From: Rhodospirillales bacterium
Lineage (GTDB): Bacteria > Pseudomonadota > Alphaproteobacteria > Rhodospirillales > Casp-alpha2
NCBI GenBank assembly: GCA_021775095.1
Contig: JAJFII010000028.1
Coordinates: 1-36,883 of the forward strand
Reading direction: 5' to 3'
Length of the DNA stretch: 36,883 nt
A program made the position numbers and the translations under genes. Under the pieces are notes generated by a model. That model was not told where the DNA came from. It saw nothing but the letters and a program-made list of their open reading frames with translations, and made no database searches. Shown piece by piece: positions 16,950 to 23,879 of this stretch; within the stretch, counting starts at the first letter, position 1, and each line of letters opens with the position of its first letter.

Positions 16950-17573
16950 ATGACCCTGCCGCAGCATTTGATTGTGATGGCAAAGGCGCCGCAGATGGGA
17001 CGCGTTAAGACCCGTCTCGCCAAGGACATCGGTACGGTCGCGGCCTGGTCCTTTTATCGCCAAACTCTGCGCCGGGTGATCCGCCGGGTGGCCCGGGACC
17101 AGCGCTGGCAGACCTGGCTTTGTGTCAGTCCCGACAGGTCCGTCGGCGGCGACCGGATCTGGCCCGTGCCGCTGGCCCGGATGGCCCAGGGTTCGGGCGA
17201 CCTGGGGGATCGCATGGGCCGGGCCATGGCGGCGGTACCGCCGGGCCCGGTTGTCCTGATCGGTGCCGATATACCAGAAATCAACGGCGCACATATTGCG
17301 GCAGCGTTTGCCGCCCTCGGCACCAACCAGACGGTCTTCGGGCCGGCCCGGGACGGCGGTTACTGGCTGGTCGGACAACAACGCCGACCGCGGTTTATCA
17401 ATCTGTTCGCCGGCGTCCGCTGGTCGACCGGCCATGCCCTGGCCGACACCTTAAATAACCTGCCGCCAGCCAGCCGAACGGCCCTGTTAAACGAATTATC
17501 AGATGTCGATGACGGGCCAACCTACCGCGATTATAAAACCCGCGCCCTCATGGGAAATTCCGGAAATCGATAG
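16950..17573 (+). CDS. DUF2064 / TIGR04282-like glycosyltransferase (nucleotidyltransferase-like fold)
   Basis: 207 residues from the ATG at 16950, which has AAGGA upstream. HLIVMAKAPQMGRVKTRLAKDIG is the N-terminal nucleotide-binding motif (K-x-P-x-x-G-x-x-K-T-R-L). The later block VVLIGADIPEINGAHIAAAF and FGPARDGGYWLVG complete the signature of the TIGR04282/DUF2064 group. It is the usual partner of the TIGR04283 glycosyltransferase just upstream, so the two probably act in sequence on the same sugar-containing small molecule. The last 26 bases overlap the 3' end of the convergent hydroquinone reductase gene. Confidence 0.82.
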   Translation: MTLPQHLIVMAKAPQMGRVKTRLAKDIGTVAAWSFYRQTLRRVIRRVARDQRWQTWLCVSPDRSVGGDRIWPVPLARMAQGSGDLGDRMGRAMAAVPPGPVVLIGADIPEINGAHIAAAFAALGTNQTVFGPARDGGYWLVGQQRRPRFINLFAGVRWSTGHALADTLNNLPPASRTALLNELSDVDDGPTYRDYKTRALMGNSGNR

Positions 17574-18495
17574 CCGGGTCGGCGACCATGAGATTTGCGT
17601 TACCGATCCCGAGATCATCAAAATAATGCCGTTTTACATGGTCTAGGCGAACCGTTTCGGCGACGCCCGGGTGTTGATAGAGGCTTTTCACATATCGACA
17701 GAGATTTGGATAGTCAATTAACCGGCGCACCGTGCATTTCAGTTTGCTGTGATATACCGCATCGAAACGCACCAGGGTGGCGAACAGGTGCCAGTCGGCT
17801 TCGGTAATCTGACCGCCAACCAAAGTGCTGTTCTTCGACAAATGAACTTCCAGGTGGTCGAGCTCGTCAAACAGCCGGGCGACGGCCCGGTCGTAGACGG
17901 CCTGATCCGAGGCAAAACCAACCTCATAGACGCCGGCGCAGACGGACGGCAGAATCCGTTGATTGATGGCGTCGATTTCCGATCGCAGGCCTTTCGGATA
18001 AAAATCAACGGTGGCATCGGCCCAGCAATCGAAAGCTGAATTTAACAGGCGAATGATTTCGCCCGACTGATTATTGACAATTGTACGGTTTTTTTTATCC
18101 CACAGGACAGGAACCGTCACCTTTCCGGTAAAATCAGGTTTTGCCGCCTGATAAACCTGATAGAGAAAATCAAACCCGTTGGCATGGTCCGGAGTGCTGA
18201 AGGCGCTGTCACCAAACCGCCAGCCATCCGGGCCTCCCCAAAGAGGGTCGAGGACCGACAGGGATATCACCGGCTCCAGCTTTTTCAGAGCCCGATACAA
18301 AACCGTCCGGTGGGCCCAGGGACAGGCGTACGATACATAGAGGTGATAGCGACCCGGTTCTGGCCTGAAGGGCGATGAACCGTCATCGGAAATGGTGTGC
18401 CGGAAGGCGGTTTTTGCTTCTTCGATCCGCGCCTGACGCAATTCCGGGGTATCTTTAAGGTCGGAAAACCAACGACCGTTGATCAGCGCTTTCAT
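17548..18495 (-). CDS. yqjG: Glutathionyl-hydroquinone reductase (Xi-class glutathione S-transferase, YqjG/ECM4-like)
   Basis: 315 residues, the usual length for the family. The catalytic cysteine is Cys58 in YVSYACPWAHRTVLYRALK, the defining motif of the Xi class. ISLSVLDPLWGGPDGWRFG and VPVLWDKKNRTIVNNQSGEIIRLLNSAFD form the rest of the glutathione-binding domain, and the helical domain contains ITEADWHLFATLVRFD. The enzyme removes glutathione from glutathionyl-hydroquinones during quinone detoxification in the cytoplasm. The ATG at 18495 has only a weak ribosome site; it overlaps, as ATGA, the stop of a 13-codon ORF that has a strong one, so translation may be coupled. It is divergent from a LysR gene that is the likely regulator. 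Confidence 0.93.
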   Translation of the reverse strand: MKALINGRWFSDLKDTPELRQARIEEAKTAFRHTISDDGSSPFRPEPGRYHLYVSYACPWAHRTVLYRALKKLEPVISLSVLDPLWGGPDGWRFGDSAFSTPDHANGFDFLYQVYQAAKPDFTGKVTVPVLWDKKNRTIVNNQSGEIIRLLNSAFDCWADATVDFYPKGLRSEIDAINQRILPSVCAGVYEVGFASDQAVYDRAVARLFDELDHLEVHLSKNSTLVGGQITEADWHLFATLVRFDAVYHSKLKCTVRRLIDYPNLCRYVKSLYQHPGVAETVRLDHVKRHYFDDLGIGNANLMVADPAIDFRNFP

Positions 18496-18533
18496 GGGGC
18501 CACCAGATAGGGCGCAGTTTGGGTCTCTATCAT
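18492..18533 (-). CDS. 13-residue leader ORF upstream of the hydroquinone reductase
   Basis: An ATG with AGGAG eight bases upstream opens the frame MIETQTAPYLVAP and stops at a TGA that overlaps the ATG of the reductase gene (ATGA). The placement, spacing and overlap are those of a translationally coupled leader peptide. No codon run suggests amino-acid attenuation, although Thr, Ala and Pro occur twice each. Whether it is translated is untested. Confidence 0.5.
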   Translation of the reverse strand: MIETQTAPYLVAP

Positions 18534-18658
18534 CGTTTATCTCCTACTAAGGGGGGCAACAAATGCACCATGGACAGAACGGTAATTTGTTTTTATTTGC
18601 AGATAAATTCCTTATATATACAAAATGACTTTGCAATAATGCACAGATTGGTTTGGCT

Positions 18659-19546
18659 ATGAATTGGGATGACCTTCGACTGTTTTGCGCCGTCGCCGAG
18701 GCCGGCACCCTATCCGGCGCGGCCCGCAAACTGAACCTCAACCATTCAACCGTTTATCGACGGATCAACGCCCTCGAGCAAACCCATAGTGTGCGGTTAT
18801 TTGAACGGTTGGACCGCGGTTACCTGCTGACCGCCGAGGGCGAGGAAATGTGGCAGGTAACGCGCCGGCTCAGTACCGAAGTCGATGCCCTGGAACGCAA
18901 ATTATCCGGTCGCGATTTGCGCCTGAGTGGCACCGTTAGGGTAACCACCACGGACACCCTGATTAACGGATTACTGGGTCCCCACCTGGCAGATTTTAAA
19001 TCCCTCTATCCAGGGATCCAGTTGGAAATCGTGCTCGACACGCAGCACCTGAACCTGAGCAAACGGCAAGCCGACATCGCCATTCGGCCGACCAATCAGC
19101 CGCCCGACACCCTGGTCGGCCGACGCATTTCAGACCTCGGGTTTGCCATCTACGGGTCCGAGCCTTATCTGGCCCGGTCGGCTGACCGGCAAAACCTGTC
19201 CGCCCACAGCTGGATTCTGCCGGACGAGAGCCTGAGCCATCTTGGTGCCCATCGGTGGGTCAGCGCGAACCTGGACATGCCGCAGGTTGCCATGACGTCC
19301 AACAACCTGTTTGGCCTGTTGGCGGGGGCCCTGAACCACATGGGTCTGGCCCCTCTGCCGTGTTTCATGGGCGATCAGCAACCAACATTGGTCCGCCTGC
19401 AAACCCTCGACCAGCCGACCTCGCTTTGGATATTAACCCACGCCGATTTACGCCGCAGCGCACGCATTCGGGCATTTATGGATTTTATGTACGCGGCCTT
19501 GCTCAGCCAACGCAGGATCCTGGAAGGGCGTTATAAAAACCCATAG
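18659..19546 (+). CDS. LysR family transcriptional regulator
   Basis: 295 residues from the ATG at 18659 (MNWDDLRLFCAVAEAG); the longer reading starts at a TTG six bases earlier. The helix-turn-helix is TLSGAARKLNLNHSTVYRRINALEQ, and the effector domain includes GTVRVTTTDTLINGLLGPHL and LVGRRISDLGFAIYGS. The HSTVYRRI recognition helix is typical of LysR proteins next to oxidoreductase or transferase genes. It is divergent from the glutathionyl-hydroquinone reductase with a 125-bp shared control region that includes the AT-rich TTCCTTATATATACAAA, so regulation of that gene by a quinone-related effector is a reasonable inference. Its 3' end overlaps the convergent HAD gene by 16 bases. Confidence 0.92.
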   Translation: MNWDDLRLFCAVAEAGTLSGAARKLNLNHSTVYRRINALEQTHSVRLFERLDRGYLLTAEGEEMWQVTRRLSTEVDALERKLSGRDLRLSGTVRVTTTDTLINGLLGPHLADFKSLYPGIQLEIVLDTQHLNLSKRQADIAIRPTNQPPDTLVGRRISDLGFAIYGSEPYLARSADRQNLSAHSWILPDESLSHLGAHRWVSANLDMPQVAMTSNNLFGLLAGALNHMGLAPLPCFMGDQQPTLVRLQTLDQPTSLWILTHADLRRSARIRAFMDFMYAALLSQRRILEGRYKNP

Positions 19547-20145
19547 GACCGGAGATCCGTTTCCAAGGATTCCGCGTCGAAAAACCGGTGCACGTGAAAT
19601 CCCAGAGTAAGAGCGGCGCGGGCGTTGTCTTCGTTGTCATCAATAAACAACACCTCATCCGGTTTGCACCCCCAGGCGCTAAGGACCCCCTCAAAAGCTC
19701 CAGAATTCGGTTTTTGCGCACCAAATTGCGCCGAACAGTACAGGTGATTACCAAAAATCACAGCCACGTCGGGGTGCAACAGGGCCAAACCATCGCGGGC
19801 GACAAACCCGTTATTGGTAAACCCGGCCAACGGGCAGGTGATCGCCAGTTCCTTGGCGATGCCAAAGACAATGCCGTCGGCCTCAAAGGCACTTGTCAGG
19901 GCGCCTTGAAATTGTTCGTGGGTCAATTGGCTGCCGCACAGGCGATTAAATTCGCTCAGGCTTTGTTCGGCGGTGAGCGCGCCGGTTTCACATTTTTGCT
20001 CGAAATCGGTGGCAAAAACCCGGTCCTGAACTTCTTTTTCCGGCAGATCACAGAGCTCGGATATATGGCGCAGGCGGCGCGCCGGATCATATCGAAACAG
20101 CACATTTCCCATGTCGAACAGGACGGATGTCGGGTTGCCGGTCAT
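19531..20145 (-). CDS. HAD family phosphatase (YihX-like)
   Basis: 204 residues. HAD motif I is VLFDMGNVLFRYD with nucleophile Asp11; glycine in place of the second motif aspartate is normal for the YihX branch (FDLGNV). Motif II is ITCPLAGFTNNGF, where a threonine-asparagine pair serves, and motif IV is EVLFIDDNEDNARAALTLGF. The small helical cap follows motif I. Relatives act on sugar phosphates such as glucose 1-phosphate, and the substrate here is not determined. The start ATG at 20145 overlaps the stop of a 43-codon upstream ORF as ATGA. Its 3' end overlaps the LysR gene. Confidence 0.88.
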   Translation of the reverse strand: MTGNPTSVLFDMGNVLFRYDPARRLRHISELCDLPEKEVQDRVFATDFEQKCETGALTAEQSLSEFNRLCGSQLTHEQFQGALTSAFEADGIVFGIAKELAITCPLAGFTNNGFVARDGLALLHPDVAVIFGNHLYCSAQFGAQKPNSGAFEGVLSAWGCKPDEVLFIDDNEDNARAALTLGFHVHRFFDAESLETDLRSYGFL

Positions 20146-20273
20146 ACCGTCACTTCCCCATGGGCGCTTTCATGAGCCTGTTCAAAGAGCCAGTTTGGCG
20201 CAAATGCGCCCCCGCCGCCAGCGCCATCGACCCGACCCAAGGCACCGCATGTAAGCTTTCCTGTCATCTCCAT
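20142..20273 (-). CDS. Possible 43-residue ORF coupled to the HAD gene
   Basis: The frame starts at an ATG at 20273, with TAGGAT just upstream and a second ATG two codons later preceded by GGAG. It reads MEMTGKLTCGALGRVDGAGG, then a glycine run and FAPNWLFEQAHESAHGEVTV, and stops at a TGA that overlaps the ATG of the HAD gene. A stop codon bounds it upstream in frame. The composition, with a Gly5 run and no repeats, is plausible for a short protein but not decisive, and no family is recognised. The four-base overlap is the main support. Confidence 0.35.
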   Translation of the reverse strand: MEMTGKLTCGALGRVDGAGGGGAFAPNWLFEQAHESAHGEVTV

Positions 20274-20362
20274 AGATCCTACCCGATTTTTGTCATCGCC
20301 TCAGACGCCGTCCTTGCCACAAAACTCAATGAACTGGAACCGTCCCCATCCTGCAAAAACAA

Positions 20363-20899
20363 CTACTTCGGCAAATGTTCCCGCAGACGCGGCATCAATT
20401 CGACAAAATTACAGGGTTTGTGGCGAATATCCAACTGCTCGTGCAAAATGCCGTCCCAACCATCCTTACAGGCACCGGGGGATCCCGGCAGGGCAAACAG
20501 ATAGGTGCCCTTGGCGACCCCGGCGCAGGCCCGCGACTGAACAGTTGAGGTTTTGATTTTCTGGTAACTGAGCCAGCGAAACAATTCGCCGAAACCGGGG
20601 ATGTGCTTTTCCCAAACCGCAGCAAACGCTTCCGGCGTCACGTCGCGCCCGGTAACGCCGGTGCCGCCAGTCGAGACCACCGCATCGACGGCAGGATCAT
20701 CAATCCACAATTGCAACTGGGCGGTAATTAATGGCACCTCGTCTTTGACAATCACCCGGTCGGCCAGATTGTGGCCGTCCGTTTGTAGGCGATCAACCAG
20801 GATATCGCCGGATTTATCATCGGCCAGGGTTCGCGAATCAGAAACCGTCATAACCGCAATATTAACGGCGCGAAAGGGCAAGTCAGTTGGCGGTGGCAT
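20363..20899 (-). CDS. moaB: Molybdenum cofactor biosynthesis protein B (MoaB/MogA-type)
   Basis: 178 residues. FRAVNIAVMTVSDSRTLADDKSGDILVDRL is the family N-terminus, and VDAVVSTGGTGVTGRDVTPEAF contains the molybdopterin-binding GGTGxxxRD motif. SRACAGVAKGTYLFALPGSPGACKDGWDGIL is the C-terminal active-site block. It adenylylates molybdopterin, or acts in that step, during molybdenum cofactor synthesis. The first 17 bases overlap the end of the lytic transglycosylase gene upstream, so the two are co-transcribed; the UDG, transglycosylase, moaB order is common in Rhodospirillales. No molybdenum enzyme gene is in the window. Confidence 0.95.
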   Translation of the reverse strand: MPPPTDLPFRAVNIAVMTVSDSRTLADDKSGDILVDRLQTDGHNLADRVIVKDEVPLITAQLQLWIDDPAVDAVVSTGGTGVTGRDVTPEAFAAVWEKHIPGFGELFRWLSYQKIKTSTVQSRACAGVAKGTYLFALPGSPGACKDGWDGILHEQLDIRHKPCNFVELMPRLREHLPK

Positions 20900-22748
20900 C
20901 GGTCGTTGCGACCTCCTGTCGATCCTGGCCCTGGGCCATATATAGCGGCCAGATCCCGACGGCTACGGCGTCCAGAGACGGTGTTTTCTGACCCAGTCGA
21001 TCACGATAAATCCACAGGTTGCTTAACACCCGTTCGATAAAGACCCGGGTTTCCCGGGCCGGAATGCTCTCGATGAAAAACAGCGGGTCGTCCATATAAT
21101 CCGTCGATTTGCGCCACTTGTTTAAATTGCCCGGACCGCCATTCCAGGCGGCGGCCATTAAAAACAGGCTGCCGTTGATCTTTTTGTCCTTGAGCAGGAT
21201 CTCGATATATTTCTGGCCAAGGGTCATGTTGATTTCCGGTAGAAACAGGTCCGAACGTTTTTTCGAGCGGAATCGGCGGTCCTGGGCGACAAAACTTGCG
21301 GTGCCCGGCATCAGTTGCATGAGCCCGCGGGCACCGGCCCAGCTTTTGGCCTTGGGATTAAATTTCGATTCCTGGCGGATCAGGGCATAAATCAGCGCTC
21401 GATCAATGCGGAACCCCTCACCCGGGGTCCAGGCGGGGATCGGATAGGCGGCACCGTCAAAACCGCCGCCGTTTGGATAGAGTTGATAGTCCAGCCGGAC
21501 CGCCAATGACGCCATATTGGCCCGCGCCGCAAGGGCCAAAATACCCTTGGCCCCATCCGGTGTTGCGCCGAGCGCCATAATCCCCAATTCCCGCTCGGCC
21601 CGCGCCGTATCGCCGATCTGCAACAGGGCAACGGCCCGGCGGCCCGGCGGCATTTCCGTCAAACCGGCCACCGTGTCGCCATCGAGGCGGGGCATGGTCC
21701 AGTTTAATCCGAGATTCTGGCCGAGGACTCGGCGGGCCAGTAGGCCATAAAAGGTCCGGCCGTTTTTAGCCGCCGTCGTCAAATAAGCGTTTACTTTGTC
21801 GGGCTGGCGGGTCACCAGATAGGCGCGCCCTGCCCAGAAAGCGGCGGCGGCGTGAAACCAGTCATCATCGCGACTCAGTTCGGCGGCTTTGGCAAACTGC
21901 GCCGCCGCCTGTTTTTTGTCGCCCAGTCGCCAATGGGCGAGGCCGCTGGTCCAATGGGCCTGAGGGACATATTTCCCCGACCGTTCGGCCGCGGCTCCGG
22001 CCCACTGCAGCGCCCAGTCATCGCGACCGGCAGAAAAATACGCCTGGCCCAGTTTGGCCGCATATTGGTCATATTCGGGGTTACTGAACAGGGTTTTGGC
22101 GGTTTTTGACATTAACGCCCGTTTGGCGACCAGGGTATGTCCGCGCCGCAAGGCGCTTTTAATATGCCGTTTCAACGACCGCACTTTCGATTTGGAACCG
22201 GAACTCAGGCGTTTGCCTGGAATCTTCAGGGCCGTCGATTTTGCCCGCGCGACGCCGCCACTACGGCGTTCCGGCCGGCGCGGCGCTTTCCAGTTATTTG
22301 GTTTGCGGCGCACTGCCAGTTTATAGATCTGCGCCGCATCGGGATGGTCATAATAACGGTCCATCCAGTCCTTCAGTTCCTTGTATTTTGAGCGGTATTT
22401 GGTTGGGTGCAAATACCGTTGGGCGAGGACATGCCCCAACAGGACATGGTCGGTCAGGCGTTTAATAAGGCGGTCGGCCTGTGGCCATTTGCCGGATTTC
22501 TGAATTTCGAAGATGCGCTGGTAGGTGCTGACGTCCGAGGCCGGCAATATTTGCGGAAATTCAACCTCGCGGCCAAAGCCCCGTTGCGCAAGCGAGACCG
22601 CTTCGTAGGGGTCAGGCAATTTTACCGTGCGGCCGGTATTTTCGGCCCAAACCCCCATATCTTCGGCCCAAACCATAGACGATGGCAAGGCGAATCCGGC
22701 CACCACTGCCAGAACCGGCAGCATCATATTTCCCAATGCAGGTTTCAT
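20883..22748 (-). CDS. Periplasmic soluble lytic transglycosylase (SLT domain)
   Basis: 621 residues with a signal peptide (NMMLPVLAVVAGFALPSSMVWA). The large helical N-terminal part (residues about 60-430) contains TPR-like repeats such as AKLGQAYFSAGRDDWALQWAG and GLAHWRLGDKKQAAAQFAKA, forming the ring domain of Slt70-type enzymes. The catalytic SLT domain starts near residue 450 (IDRALIYALIRQESKFNPKA, with the glutamate of RQES as the acid-base residue), followed by GARGLMQLMPGTA and AAWNGGPGNL. It cleaves glycan strands of peptidoglycan to anhydromuropeptides. The start region shows a short duplicated WAEDMGVWAENTG. It precedes and overlaps moaB. Confidence 0.93.
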   Translation of the reverse strand: MKPALGNMMLPVLAVVAGFALPSSMVWAEDMGVWAENTGRTVKLPDPYEAVSLAQRGFGREVEFPQILPASDVSTYQRIFEIQKSGKWPQADRLIKRLTDHVLLGHVLAQRYLHPTKYRSKYKELKDWMDRYYDHPDAAQIYKLAVRRKPNNWKAPRRPERRSGGVARAKSTALKIPGKRLSSGSKSKVRSLKRHIKSALRRGHTLVAKRALMSKTAKTLFSNPEYDQYAAKLGQAYFSAGRDDWALQWAGAAAERSGKYVPQAHWTSGLAHWRLGDKKQAAAQFAKAAELSRDDDWFHAAAAFWAGRAYLVTRQPDKVNAYLTTAAKNGRTFYGLLARRVLGQNLGLNWTMPRLDGDTVAGLTEMPPGRRAVALLQIGDTARAERELGIMALGATPDGAKGILALAARANMASLAVRLDYQLYPNGGGFDGAAYPIPAWTPGEGFRIDRALIYALIRQESKFNPKAKSWAGARGLMQLMPGTASFVAQDRRFRSKKRSDLFLPEINMTLGQKYIEILLKDKKINGSLFLMAAAWNGGPGNLNKWRKSTDYMDDPLFFIESIPARETRVFIERVLSNLWIYRDRLGQKTPSLDAVAVGIWPLYMAQGQDRQEVATTDATAN

Positions 22749-22912
22749 TTTTGTCCCGTTTACCCCAATAGCTGCCCAATATATAATCGAATCCGCCTGT
22801 TCTCACAACAGTCGATCACAGGGCTGTCGATCACAGGGCCGGCGGCACCGGCCACTCTCAACGATCCCTGAGACGGTTAACTTTCGATGGGAAGATTACC
22901 CTGCCATGGGGG

Positions 22913-23743
22913 TCAATCCGCCGCTTTGGCGGCCAGGCTCAACTTTTCTTTTATCATCAGCAAATCTTGCCAGGTTGCCCGTTTTTGGGTTGGCGTCAGC
23001 AGCAAATAGTCCGGATGGATCAGGACCGTGGCATCGATGGGGTTTGTTGCGCTGTGCGGCTGATAGGCGAACCAACGGCCGCGCAGGCGCCCGACCCCTT
23101 GCGATTGACCGAGCAAAGCCTTAGTCGCGGGACCACCCAGGGTCACCAGGATATCCGGCGCAACCAGCTCAATCAGCCGTTCCATGAACGGCAGGCAAAT
23201 CGCCGATTCCTGGCGGGTCGGCGTGCGATTACCCGGTGGCCGCCAGAAAACCGTATTGCTAATTAAAACGGCACTGCGTGCCAGCCCGATGGAGGCCAGC
23301 ATTTTATTCAGCAGTTCACCGCTTGGCCCGACAAAGGGCAGGCCCTGGCGGTCTTCCTGGGCGCCCGGAGCTTCACCGACCAGCATCAGCCGGGCCGCCG
23401 GGTCGCCGTCGACAAACACCAGATTGGTCGCGGTTTTTTTCAGGCCGCAGCCGTCGAAGGCCAAAAGCGCCTTGTGCAGGGCGTCCACGTCGCTGGCCTG
23501 GCTGGCAATTTCCCGGGCAGATTTAACCATTTCCTCGCTCGGTCCCGGCCCTGGATAGACCGCCGCCCCGGCCTGCGCAGGGGCGCCTCGGGGAGAAACC
23601 GGGGCCGGCTTGGCCGCAGCCGCGTCAGGTGCCGGACTGTCGATCAGGGCAAACCGGTCGACGGTCTGTTCGCCGATCGTCTCGTCAGCACCCATATCAA
23701 CATGCCAGCGCAGAATTTCCAGGGGGGAAAGGGTTTCCATCAT
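22913..23743 (-). CDS. Family 4-like uracil-DNA glycosylase with an incomplete Fe-S ligand set
   Basis: 276 residues. After a linker of about 80 residues rich in Ala and Pro comes the glycosylase domain. VGEAPGAQEDRQGLPFVGPSGELL is motif A, SNTVFWRPPGNRTPT is the substrate loop, and VTLGGPATKALLG and HPDYLL are the later blocks, the last close to the catalytic-loop histidine motif. Canonical family 4 enzymes ligate [4Fe-4S] with four cysteines. Here Cys99 and Cys183 remain, while the other two positions hold Phe96 and Trp167, so a normal cluster is unlikely. Cluster-less relatives are known in alphaproteobacteria. It should excise uracil from DNA. The start MMETL has two adjacent ATGs. Confidence 0.9.
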   Translation of the reverse strand: MMETLSPLEILRWHVDMGADETIGEQTVDRFALIDSPAPDAAAAKPAPVSPRGAPAQAGAAVYPGPGPSEEMVKSAREIASQASDVDALHKALLAFDGCGLKKTATNLVFVDGDPAARLMLVGEAPGAQEDRQGLPFVGPSGELLNKMLASIGLARSAVLISNTVFWRPPGNRTPTRQESAICLPFMERLIELVAPDILVTLGGPATKALLGQSQGVGRLRGRWFAYQPHSATNPIDATVLIHPDYLLLTPTQKRATWQDLLMIKEKLSLAAKAAD

Positions 23744-23879
23744 CGGTCAAAACTAACACAATTGGCGGGTATTTCCATGCCCTTGATGGTGCCGTGCCGG
23801 CGGTAAAATTGAGCATGGGAAGGGTCCCTCGCCTATGCTATAGGAAATCCATCTTTTAGGGACTTGGGGAGAGCGGATC

